From: an uncultured Porphyromonadaceae bacterium | GTDB lineage: Bacteria > Bacteroidota > Bacteroidia > Bacteroidales > Muribaculaceae | NCBI GenBank assembly: GCA_947175425.1 | Contig: CAMWMR010000023.1 | Coordinates: 1-36,437, forward strand | DNA length: 36,437 nucleotides | Direction: 5' to 3' | Part shown: positions 21,491 through 29,159 of the stretch, in pieces | Layout of the letters: each line of letters opens with the position of its first letter | How positions within the stretch are numbered: the stretch's first letter is position 1 | Made by a program: the position numbers and the translations under genes | The notes under the pieces: model-generated | What the model was told of the DNA's origin: nothing | Databases searched by the model: none | What the model saw: the letters and a program-made list of their open reading frames with translations, nothing else

Positions 21491-23920
21491 CTACTGCTTT
21501 CGGCCGGAGAGATCGTCGTTGTTAATGCTCGCCGCAGTTTTTTTCACGCTTGCCGAGAAAGAGCCGAAACGATAGCTCACCGATACAGCTCCGAAGCAAC
21601 GGTGTTTGCTCGTGCGGACGGAAACTCCGTTGTAACCGGAATTCACCGAGAAGTTCTTGCTTTTGCTACTGTATGGCCCGAAAGGATTCACAACCCTCGC
21701 CTCCACACTTAGCCGGTTCTCTTTAAGGAAATCGCGACGCAGTGAGAATGTGTGGTTAATATATCGCAAATCGTTTCGGCTGTAGCTGTACACATCGTTG
21801 TACCATCCGCTCCAGTAATTTGCCGATGCACTCAACAAAAGCTTCCACGGCAATTTTTGGGTGATGCGTAAAAATCCGTATCCTTCCCAACGGGCGCCGG
21901 AAACACCGTCCTGCGGAATGGCAAGATACGTGCGGGAAACGGAACCGTTGAAAAGTACCGAAGTTTTTTCAAAGGGCGACCATTGGAAATAGGCCTGCAA
22001 GGCAAGTTCGCGATAACGGTTGACATTGCCATAGGTATAATAGGAGTGTTCGTCCACCACCCTCTTTATGGTACCAATGCGGTCCGACGAAAAAGTGTAG
22101 CTCAGCGACGTCTCCATGTTAAACTTGGCTTTTATAAGGCTATAGTTGAAATTCACCCTGTCGGAGTTGGAGCTGTTGAGTTCCGGATTACCCTGACTTG
22201 TTGTCAGCGGAGTTTCATTAACAGCCGGGTCGAGGTAGTAAACGCCGGGGCGGGTTATTCGACGGTTGTACGAGAGCTTCAAGGTATTTGCATCATCGGG
22301 GCTGTAGCTTACGGCGGCATTCGGAGCAAAGTCATTGAGATTGCTGCCGAACGGACGTTTGTCGCCCACAAGATATTTTGCCGAGAGACGCGAGAATTCG
22401 TAGCGCAGACCTGCGCGGATATTGAATTTCTTCAGTCTCATGCGCCAGTCGGCATACGCAGCCGCAATTGTTGTGTTGTGCTTGAAATCCTCGAAAGTAT
22501 TGTCATCTGTCCCGGTATAATTACGACGGTTCTCGGTGTGGTTGTTTCGCTGAATATATTTTGCGCCGAGGTCAAGGATTTGATTTTCCCCGTAGGGACG
22601 ACTCCAGTCGAGCTGTGCCGTCTGCTCCAAGAATTTGAGATTCGAGCGGCTGTCGATTCCCGTATAATCCATGGGAGCGTTAAACAACTCGCTATACTCC
22701 GTATTGCTTTCATTGCGCTGACCGGTTGTTGAAAGCATATAGGAAAGAGTTATAGTTTCGCCTTTGCGGCGAGTGGTGCGCTGGTAATTCGCGGCCACAT
22801 CCAAATCGGTGTAATTACTGAGCGGACTATTCTGCAGCGACTTGAAACTGTACAGAGTTCCGTTGTCGTTACTCAGGCGAGTTTCACCGGTGGAGATGCC
22901 GGAGTAATGGTAACGATAGAAATTCGCTTCCACGGTAAAAAGATTCAGCGTATCGGGTTCATAACTTGCCTCGGCAGCGCCGTACCAGCCGGAGGTTTTG
23001 CCGCTTTGCTCCGAGAGGTCGCTCAGGCGGTTTCCTGTTTCAACATACTCGCCGATTGTCTCCGAAGCCGATTCACTCTGCTTCCGGCCCGAATAGAAAC
23101 TGCCGCCGTTGACGTTGAAAGTAACCTTGCCAATCTGCGACGACAGCCACACATTCCCCGAAGGAACGGCACTGAGCGTACTCATGTGCAAACTTGCCGC
23201 ACCCATTACACCTTTAATATTAGTACCCGAATCGGTAACAATATTAAGAATAGCCGTAACACCTTCGGCATCCTCGCGTGCCCCGGGGTCGGTAATAACT
23301 TCAATTTTCTTTATACTCGAGGCGGGAATAGCCTTGAAAATATCTTTGGAATTATTAGTAAACGATGAGCTGGGACGCCCGTTGCGATATATTTTGAAAT
23401 CGGTACTGCCGTTAACTTTAACAGTTCCGTCGGGGTCTACGCTCACCATAGGCACTTTCTCGAGAATCTGCGAAAGCGTGGAAGTGGAACTTTCTTCATC
23501 GGCCTTTACATCGTAGGCAATGCGGTCGATTTCTCTTTTCACCAGCGGACGCTGCGCACTCACCGTTATTTCCTGCAGTTCGTTGGCAGCGGTGCGCAAG
23601 CCGATTATGCCGAGGTCCACATCGGGCGATGTATCGGACACCGTGAAATTCCGTACTTCGGGAATCGACGACATTCCCACAATCGAAAGCCGGTATTCGC
23701 CGGCTTTTGCAAGAGAGGCAAAAATTTTACCGTCCTCGGCGGTTAGAGCGCCTTGAACAGGCTTAACCGTATCGGGAAGTGCAAAAACACGCCAGGTAAC
23801 AAATTCTTCGGGATTGCCAAGCGAATCGGCAGCTACGGCATTAAGGGTATATGCCGAGGCCGTAAATCCGCAAAAAAGGAGGGCAGTGGAAGCGAAAATG
23901 TGATGTATCAATGGTTTCAT
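21491..23920 (-). CDS. TonB-dependent-receptor-like outer membrane beta-barrel protein
   Basis: This is an 809-residue outer membrane protein from the ATG at 23920, which gives the signal peptide MKPLIHHIFASTALLFCGFT; an ATG at 23938 adds six residues. The order is: a short carboxypeptidase-regulatory-like domain (about 30-115), a plug with DRIAYDVKADEESSTSTLSQ and ILEKVPMVSVDPDGTVKVNG, then a long barrel (about 250-809). The pattern matches the outer membrane beta-barrel family PF14905 rather than SusC, and no SusD partner is near. The ligand is unknown. The C-terminus is basic and lacks the usual terminal Phe. It is a single gene with its own promoter, a leader hairpin and a terminator. Confidence 0.88.
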   Translation of the reverse strand: MKPLIHHIFASTALLFCGFTASAYTLNAVAADSLGNPEEFVTWRVFALPDTVKPVQGALTAEDGKIFASLAKAGEYRLSIVGMSSIPEVRNFTVSDTSPDVDLGIIGLRTAANELQEITVSAQRPLVKREIDRIAYDVKADEESSTSTLSQILEKVPMVSVDPDGTVKVNGSTDFKIYRNGRPSSSFTNNSKDIFKAIPASSIKKIEVITDPGAREDAEGVTAILNIVTDSGTNIKGVMGAASLHMSTLSAVPSGNVWLSSQIGKVTFNVNGGSFYSGRKQSESASETIGEYVETGNRLSDLSEQSGKTSGWYGAAEASYEPDTLNLFTVEANFYRYHYSGISTGETRLSNDNGTLYSFKSLQNSPLSNYTDLDVAANYQRTTRRKGETITLSYMLSTTGQRNESNTEYSELFNAPMDYTGIDSRSNLKFLEQTAQLDWSRPYGENQILDLGAKYIQRNNHTENRRNYTGTDDNTFEDFKHNTTIAAAYADWRMRLKKFNIRAGLRYEFSRLSAKYLVGDKRPFGSNLNDFAPNAAVSYSPDDANTLKLSYNRRITRPGVYYLDPAVNETPLTTSQGNPELNSSNSDRVNFNYSLIKAKFNMETSLSYTFSSDRIGTIKRVVDEHSYYTYGNVNRYRELALQAYFQWSPFEKTSVLFNGSVSRTYLAIPQDGVSGARWEGYGFLRITQKLPWKLLLSASANYWSGWYNDVYSYSRNDLRYINHTFSLRRDFLKENRLSVEARVVNPFGPYSSKSKNFSVNSGYNGVSVRTSKHRCFGAVSVSYRFGSFSASVKKTAASINNDDLSGRKQ

Positions 23921-23964
23921 ATCTATATGACGCATCACTTGCCGATTTGTTACACTTGGATGCT

Positions 23965-24008
23965 AAAAAATTTCCGGCGCAGCGGTCCCGTCCGGGATGG
24001 CTGCGCCG
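23965..24008 (-). terminator. Leader terminator/attenuator of the receptor gene
   Basis: On the minus strand a 9-bp GC-rich stem (CGGCGCAGC 24008-24000 with GCTGCGCCG 23983-23975), capped by an inner TCCC/GGGA stem, is followed by GAAA and then six T (23970-23965). It lies between the promoter at 24050-24080 and the ATG at 23920 and has the form of an intrinsic terminator. No other minus-strand gene lies upstream for it to end. Confidence 0.7.
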
Positions 24009-24049
24009 TAGAGTAAATGATGACAAACAATTCCGTAAATTTTATACTG

Positions 24050-24080
24050 CAAAATTAGTACCGTTTTACTGCTCCTACAA
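24050..24080 (-). promoter_or_regulatory. Promoter of the outer membrane receptor gene
   Basis: On the minus strand TTG (24080-24078), 20 bases, then TAATTTTG (24057-24050) gives an exact consensus match and a leader of about 120 bases that contains the terminator-like hairpin. Confidence 0.7.
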
Positions 24081-24353
24081 TACTCAAAAACAAGTATTTT
24101 TACTGCATTTCACCATCAGAGTGTTGCATTTGGCTTCAATCCGAGCTACCGGCCTGCCGATTTGAAACAGTTCACCGCAAGCAGCATGCAACATAATTAA
24201 TAGATGCAAGGTGTTAAAATACAACAAAAAAAGTGTAAAGCAGCACATTTTGTCAAATAAAATCACTAAATTCGCGAGGTGAATATTCCTTAAAACTTGA
24301 CAAGAACTCTAAACCAAATTAATATATTTTCCTAAATCTAAACCAACCTTGAA
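24081..24353. other. Divergent intergenic region with repeated leader motif
   Basis: No gene is seen in these 273 bases. TTGAC near 24298-24302 is followed 20 bases later by TAATATATTTTC, an imperfect promoter for the rightward genes. TCTAAACCAA occurs twice (24308-24317 and 24337-24346), 29 bases apart, flanking that -7-like element. Confidence 0.45.
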
Positions 24354-25256
24354 ATGAAAAAGATTCTCATTTCAGCCATGTTACTCTTGGCAGGGTTAGG
24401 AGTAAACGCCCAGCTTCTGGAAGTTAACTCCATGCAGCGTGTCAACATGCCCGAAGGCATGCTCGTTGCCATTCCCACCATCAGCCCCGATGGCTCGTAT
24501 GTAGTTGTGTCGGACCTCGCTACCGACGGTCTTACAAAAATTTCGCTCGACGGTTCGGCTCCTGTTACCGTTGCAACCAACGGCAGCGGTCTCGATGTAC
24601 GCTTCAGCGCCGACGGCAAGCAGGTAATTTTCCGTCAGGCCACAATGGACCGTAACCACCTGCGCAAAACAGCTCTCAAGAGTGTGGACCTCACCACCGG
24701 CAAAGAAACACAGATTGTAGCTCCCTCGCGTAACCTCAATGCAGGTATCGCCGTGGCCGGCAACACTGTTACCGCCGTTGAAAACGGTCGCGCAAAAGTT
24801 CGTGCTCTCGGCACCGGTTCTTCCGCTGCCGCTCCCGTAGTTTCCATTAATTACGGACACCTCACCTACACTGCCAACGGCAAAACCGTTACTCTCGACC
24901 CCCAGGGTCGCGGCAGCTACATTTGGCCTACCCTCAGCCCCGACGGCACTAAAATTGCCTATTATCTCTCGGGCGGCGGCTGCTACGTTTGCAACACCGA
25001 CGGTTCCAACCCCGTTCACATGGGCGAACTCCGTGCTGCCAAATGGCTCGACAACAACACCCTCGTAGGCATGAAGGACACCGATAACGGCGAATTCACC
25101 ACTGCTTCCGAAATTGTTGCCACAAATCTCCAGGGTACTCGTCAGGTTCTCACAACCGACGCTCAAATCGCAATGTACCCCAGCGTTAGTGCCGACGGCA
25201 AAAAAATTGCCTTCTCCACTCCCGCAGGCGAACTCTACATTATTAATATTAAATAA
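24354..25256 (+). CDS. Secreted beta-propeller protein (PD40/TolB-like repeats)
   Basis: This 300-residue protein has a signal peptide (MKKILISAMLLLAGLGVNAQ). Repeated 'sPDG..vv.sd' and 'sADGk.v.f' units follow (IPTISPDGSYVVVSDL, VRFSADGKQVIFRQ, PTLSPDGTKIAYYLSG, PSVSADGKKIAFSTP), typical of WD40-like PD40 propeller blades. No catalytic site is visible; the likely role is a binding scaffold outside the inner membrane. Codons are strongly biased to C-ending forms, as in the next gene, which suggests high expression. It lies 15 bases upstream of the large amidase gene, and the two are very likely co-transcribed and functionally linked. Confidence 0.8.
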   Translation: MKKILISAMLLLAGLGVNAQLLEVNSMQRVNMPEGMLVAIPTISPDGSYVVVSDLATDGLTKISLDGSAPVTVATNGSGLDVRFSADGKQVIFRQATMDRNHLRKTALKSVDLTTGKETQIVAPSRNLNAGIAVAGNTVTAVENGRAKVRALGTGSSAAAPVVSINYGHLTYTANGKTVTLDPQGRGSYIWPTLSPDGTKIAYYLSGGGCYVCNTDGSNPVHMGELRAAKWLDNNTLVGMKDTDNGEFTTASEIVATNLQGTRQVLTTDAQIAMYPSVSADGKKIAFSTPAGELYIINIK

Positions 25257-25261
25257 GGAGG
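25254..25261 (+). promoter_or_regulatory. Strong Shine-Dalgarno before the large amidase
   Basis: TAAGGAGG includes the stop codon of the propeller gene and sits 10 bases before the ATG at 25272. Most genes in this window lack such a site, so this one probably secures high re-initiation on the second gene. Confidence 0.6.
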
Positions 25262-25271
25262 ACAGGATACT

Positions 25272-28200
25272 ATGAAAAAATTTATTTTCGCAGCAGCTCT
25301 CGCTCTCGTATCCCTCGCAGGTGCAGCCAAAACCGCCGATGAGCTCCGTATTTACATCAACCCCGGTCACGGTTCGTATACCGCCAACGACCGCCCCATG
25401 GCAGTCCTCGGCCACGCCGCTTACAACCGTTACAACACCGACACCACCAGCTTCTTCGAAAGTAACACCAACCTTCGCAAAGGTTTCGGTATTCTCGAGA
25501 AACTGCGTCAGATGGGTCTCAAATTCGACCCCACCCTCAACCAGACAGGTGAACGCTGGCAAATCGGTGCCGCTCGCGACATGAGCAACAACATCGTTAT
25601 GAGCCACGTAAAATGCGGTCCTTATCACGATGACAACGGTACTGAGAATCAGTTGAACACCGATAAAAAGCCCATACCCGAAGATCTCTACTACTACAAC
25701 CGCAACCTTACCGAAATCTGCGCCGAAGTAGAGGCCAACAACTTCGACATGTTCATCTCCATCCACTCCAACGCAGTGGACAGCAGCGGCTGGAAAACCA
25801 CCAACTTCCCCATTGTTCTCTATCGCGGTTACGACGACACCACAAAATCGGATACCGGACTGACAAGCGAACACGCTGCAACCAGCAAACTGTGGGGTCA
25901 GACTGTATGGCCTTACCACATGAGCAACACCCACGAAGGATGGACCGCCTACACTCAGACAAACATGAACGTGCGCGGTGACATCAACTTCTACGGAAGC
26001 TCATCGGTTGGCGGTGCAGGTTACCGCGGCTATCTCGGCGTGCTCAAGCACGGCGTTCCCGGCTTCCTTATCGAAGGCTATTTCCACCAGTATGCTCCCG
26101 CTGCTCTCCGTCACATGAACTGGGACGTTAACTACGTGGAAGGTTACAACTACGCTCACGGTATTGCCGACATTTTCGGTCTTGAAAAAGAAAAAACCGG
26201 TATTATCTACGGTATCGTTCGCGACGAACACGAAAAATTCGACAACCCCGCCTACGTTGCCATCCCCGGCTCCGACGACATGTACACTCCCCTCAACAAC
26301 GTTAAGGTAAGCCTCCGCAAAGGCACCGAAGTTGTTGCCGAGTACACCACCGACGGACAGTACAACGGTGCTTTCGTGTTCGACAACGTTGAACCCGGCA
26401 ACTACACCATGACTTTCGCCGCCGAAGGTTACAAATCGCCCAAACCCGTGGAAGTTACCGTTAAGGCTGCCGAAGTGGTATATCCCAAGGCATTCATGGA
26501 AAGCGAAAGCTACATTCCTCCCACAGTGGTTTACGTAAACTACCCCGACCCCCTCGAAGGAACAACTTTCAGCGCTCCCGCAGAAGTTGCTTTCAAACAG
26601 AGTGTTGTGGATAAAGAAATCGCCGAACTCGCCGGCAAGACCGTTAAACGCTTCATCAGCTACGACGACAAACTCTTTGTTCTCGCTCACGATGAAAACG
26701 GTGTTCCCACCGTGCTCGTTCTCAGCGCCAACACTCTCGAGGTTCTCGCAACTCCCTCACTCGAAGGCTGCGAAGGCACACACTCCGCACTTAGCGACAT
26801 CCAGGTTACCGCCGACGGATACCTCATCGGTTGCAACATGGAACTCTGCCACTACAATGCCGAACAGGTTCAGGAAGGCGAAACCATGGGTGAAAACAAA
26901 ATTTACCGTTGGGACAACGACGAAGAAACCGGTCTTCCCACAGGCGACCCCATTGAATGGATCGTTACCAAGAAATCCGGCAACTTCTTCCGCGGTATCG
27001 CCGGTCTCTCAATGGTTTACAACGGTACTACCGAAGAAGGTGTAATTCTTCTTTCCGTACAGACCGCTTCTGCAACCAAATACTTCTTCAACTACCTCGC
27101 TGTATTCGACGGCAAACTCGCTTCCGAGTCGCACCGTAACAACGGCGAAGTATGCGATTACTTCGATGCCAACGTAATTGGCACACACACTCTTACAATG
27201 TCGCCCCTCTCCGACGACAGCTTTATTGCCAACACAACAAAGGCAAGTGCACGCCAGTACACATTCGGTGCAGGAACAGCCGGCATGACATTTGAAAGCG
27301 AACTTCCCGCCGAAATTCTTCCCGCCGCTTCCGCACAGGCTGCATTCTTCAAATACAACGGTGCTTCCTTTATGGTAGCTCCCGATGTTGACGAAAACGG
27401 CAACAACACCGGTCTCCGTCTGCTCAACATCACCAACGGTCTCGACAAAGCAGAAATCGTTTCCGCTACAAACACCGCTTTTGATACCGCCGAAGGCGTG
27501 AGCGCAAGCGCCGGCCGCGTTAAGGTCAGCTACAACAACCTCGACAAGGTTTCTGCCGCCGACATCGTTCTCTACCTCCTCCGCGACAACAAGCTCAGCG
27601 TTGTTACAACCGAAGGCGTTAAACAGCCCCTCGGCCACCGCGAATTTGCCTACGACATCGAACTCGTTGAAGGTGAAAAAGTTGGCGCTGAACAGTCCTA
27701 CACTGTAAACTTCAAGTCGACAGGCGACGCCGTTGAAGCCAACCTCGTATGCACCAACCTCGACCCCAATGCTCCCGCAGGCGACGATGTTATCCGCATT
27801 GCAGGCATCAGCCCGGTAGTGAAAGGCGACAACAGCATCAACTTCACTTCCGACGCCCTCGTTATAGGCAACTTCAACATTGCAGTTGAAATCGTAAGCC
27901 GTCCTATCTCTGCCGCAGGCGAATACAAGGCTATCGACGATAACTTCGTGGTACGCGGCGGTGTTATCAACATCGTAGACCCCGAAAGCGACAACCTCGG
28001 TTACACTGTCTACACTGCAGGCGCAGCCAACGGTGTTAACGTTATCGCTCCCGACGGAACCGTTTCCGGTCCCTTCTTCAAAGCCGATCCCCGTCTGTCA
28101 ACAACCAACCAGAGCTCTATGTTCCGTGGCGACGCCCGCGGCGGTATGGCTGTATTTGCCGACTGGTCCGACGCAGGTGCAGGTTACTGGGTAATCGACC

Positions 28201-29090
28201 CCTCCAACCCCGTTGAAATGACTCAGCTCCTCGCCGGCGAACGTATCGGTACCGACGGCACCAAGGGTTCTTACACCTATAACGGCAAAATCATCGGCGG
28301 CGGCAGCTCCTGCGTTGCATTCCAGGGCACCGGCGACGACCAGAAGATGTACTCGTTCCTCGAAGACTATCCCGCAGGTAACACTCCCGGTTCTCAAAAC
28401 AAAGTTTACCGCTACGATATCGGTTCTGCCGAACAGATTACCGAAGCTCCCGCTAAAGTATTCGATCAGCTCTCCGGCGGTTCATTCCTCGCCAACCAGA
28501 ATGTTGACATCAAGTGCTTCGACGGCGGTTTCATCGTAAGCCAGAACCGTGGTGAAGGCAACAATGCCGCAGGATGTCCCGCTTGGGCATTCATGGACAA
28601 CGAAGGTCTCCAGATTGCCAACAGCGCAAGCTACGACTACATCACCTCCGGTAACTCCGGTATCGCAATTTCACCCGACGGCAAGTACTTTGCATGCGCT
28701 CAGTACTCTTGCATCACCGTTATGGCTATTGAATGGAACGAATACGGCGAACCCGAATTCACCCACCTCTGCGACATTCCCACCGCTACCAACGACTGGG
28801 CACACCTCAGCTTCGACGCCGGTAACAACATCCACGCTTACACCCGCCAGCTCAACGGCTACAAGGCTTATGCATTCCCCGCAGAACGTCCTGTATCGCT
28901 CGTTCCCGCCAAAGCAAAATATGTTGCCACAGGTACAACAGTTTCAGGCGTAAGCGAAGTTGTTGTTGATAACGACGCTCCCGTAGTTTACTACAACCTC
29001 CACGGCATGCGCGTTAACTCCAACAACCTCACCACAGGTGTTTACATCAAAGTTCAGGGCACAACAGCTACCAAAGTTATTGTGAAATAA
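25272..29090 (+). CDS. Large secreted multidomain N-acetylmuramoyl-L-alanine amidase
   Basis: This 1272-residue protein has a signal peptide (residues 1-19, MKKFIFAAALALVSLAGAA). The Amidase_3-type catalytic domain (about 24-310) shows INPGHGSY with His33, Glu63 in ESNTNLRKG, His165 in SIHSNA and Glu268 in FLIEGYFH, so ligands and catalytic Glu appear intact although the first motif is NPGHG instead of DAGHG. A carboxypeptidase-regulatory-like/CnaB-type beta domain follows (about 315-405, NVKVSLRKGTEVVAEYTTDG). A long region of propeller-like repeats runs to about 1230. The last 40 residues (YYNLHGMRV...LTTGVYIKVQG...KVIVK) resemble a type IX secretion sorting tail. Likely a surface or exported wall hydrolase. 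Biased codons suggest abundance. Confidence 0.85.
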   Translation: MKKFIFAAALALVSLAGAAKTADELRIYINPGHGSYTANDRPMAVLGHAAYNRYNTDTTSFFESNTNLRKGFGILEKLRQMGLKFDPTLNQTGERWQIGAARDMSNNIVMSHVKCGPYHDDNGTENQLNTDKKPIPEDLYYYNRNLTEICAEVEANNFDMFISIHSNAVDSSGWKTTNFPIVLYRGYDDTTKSDTGLTSEHAATSKLWGQTVWPYHMSNTHEGWTAYTQTNMNVRGDINFYGSSSVGGAGYRGYLGVLKHGVPGFLIEGYFHQYAPAALRHMNWDVNYVEGYNYAHGIADIFGLEKEKTGIIYGIVRDEHEKFDNPAYVAIPGSDDMYTPLNNVKVSLRKGTEVVAEYTTDGQYNGAFVFDNVEPGNYTMTFAAEGYKSPKPVEVTVKAAEVVYPKAFMESESYIPPTVVYVNYPDPLEGTTFSAPAEVAFKQSVVDKEIAELAGKTVKRFISYDDKLFVLAHDENGVPTVLVLSANTLEVLATPSLEGCEGTHSALSDIQVTADGYLIGCNMELCHYNAEQVQEGETMGENKIYRWDNDEETGLPTGDPIEWIVTKKSGNFFRGIAGLSMVYNGTTEEGVILLSVQTASATKYFFNYLAVFDGKLASESHRNNGEVCDYFDANVIGTHTLTMSPLSDDSFIANTTKASARQYTFGAGTAGMTFESELPAEILPAASAQAAFFKYNGASFMVAPDVDENGNNTGLRLLNITNGLDKAEIVSATNTAFDTAEGVSASAGRVKVSYNNLDKVSAADIVLYLLRDNKLSVVTTEGVKQPLGHREFAYDIELVEGEKVGAEQSYTVNFKSTGDAVEANLVCTNLDPNAPAGDDVIRIAGISPVVKGDNSINFTSDALVIGNFNIAVEIVSRPISAAGEYKAIDDNFVVRGGVINIVDPESDNLGYTVYTAGAANGVNVIAPDGTVSGPFFKADPRLSTTNQSSMFRGDARGGMAVFADWSDAGAGYWVIDPSNPVEMTQLLAGERIGTDGTKGSYTYNGKIIGGGSSCVAFQGTGDDQKMYSFLEDYPAGNTPGSQNKVYRYDIGSAEQITEAPAKVFDQLSGGSFLANQNVDIKCFDGGFIVSQNRGEGNNAAGCPAWAFMDNEGLQIANSASYDYITSGNSGIAISPDGKYFACAQYSCITVMAIEWNEYGEPEFTHLCDIPTATNDWAHLSFDAGNNIHAYTRQLNGYKAYAFPAERPVSLVPAKAKYVATGTTVSGVSEVVVDNDAPVVYYNLHGMRVNSNNLTTGVYIKVQGTTATKVIVK

Positions 29091-29111
29091 TTCCCCCGAA
29101 TACCTCAATAA

Positions 29112-29139
29112 AAAAGCGCGGCCTCCGGGTCGCGCTTTT
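29112..29139. terminator. Bidirectional terminator between amidase and Dxs-like genes
   Basis: AAAAGCGCGGCC (29112-29123) pairs with GGTCGCGCTTTT (29128-29139) over twelve positions including one G-U, with a TCCG loop. The A and T flanks allow termination in both directions. Confidence 0.9.
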
Positions 29140-29159
29140 CATTTTATATTATATATGTG

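Noticed and set aside
24396-25934. A 512-codon open frame antisense to the propeller and amidase genes
   Set aside because: It is a by-product of the extreme C-ending codon bias on the plus strand, which removes stops on the complement. It has no promoter, signal or motif and is Gly/Val/Glu repetitive.
26001-27638. Further long minus-strand open frames under the large amidase
   Set aside because: Same cause as above. The plus-strand gene has clear domain structure and signal peptide.
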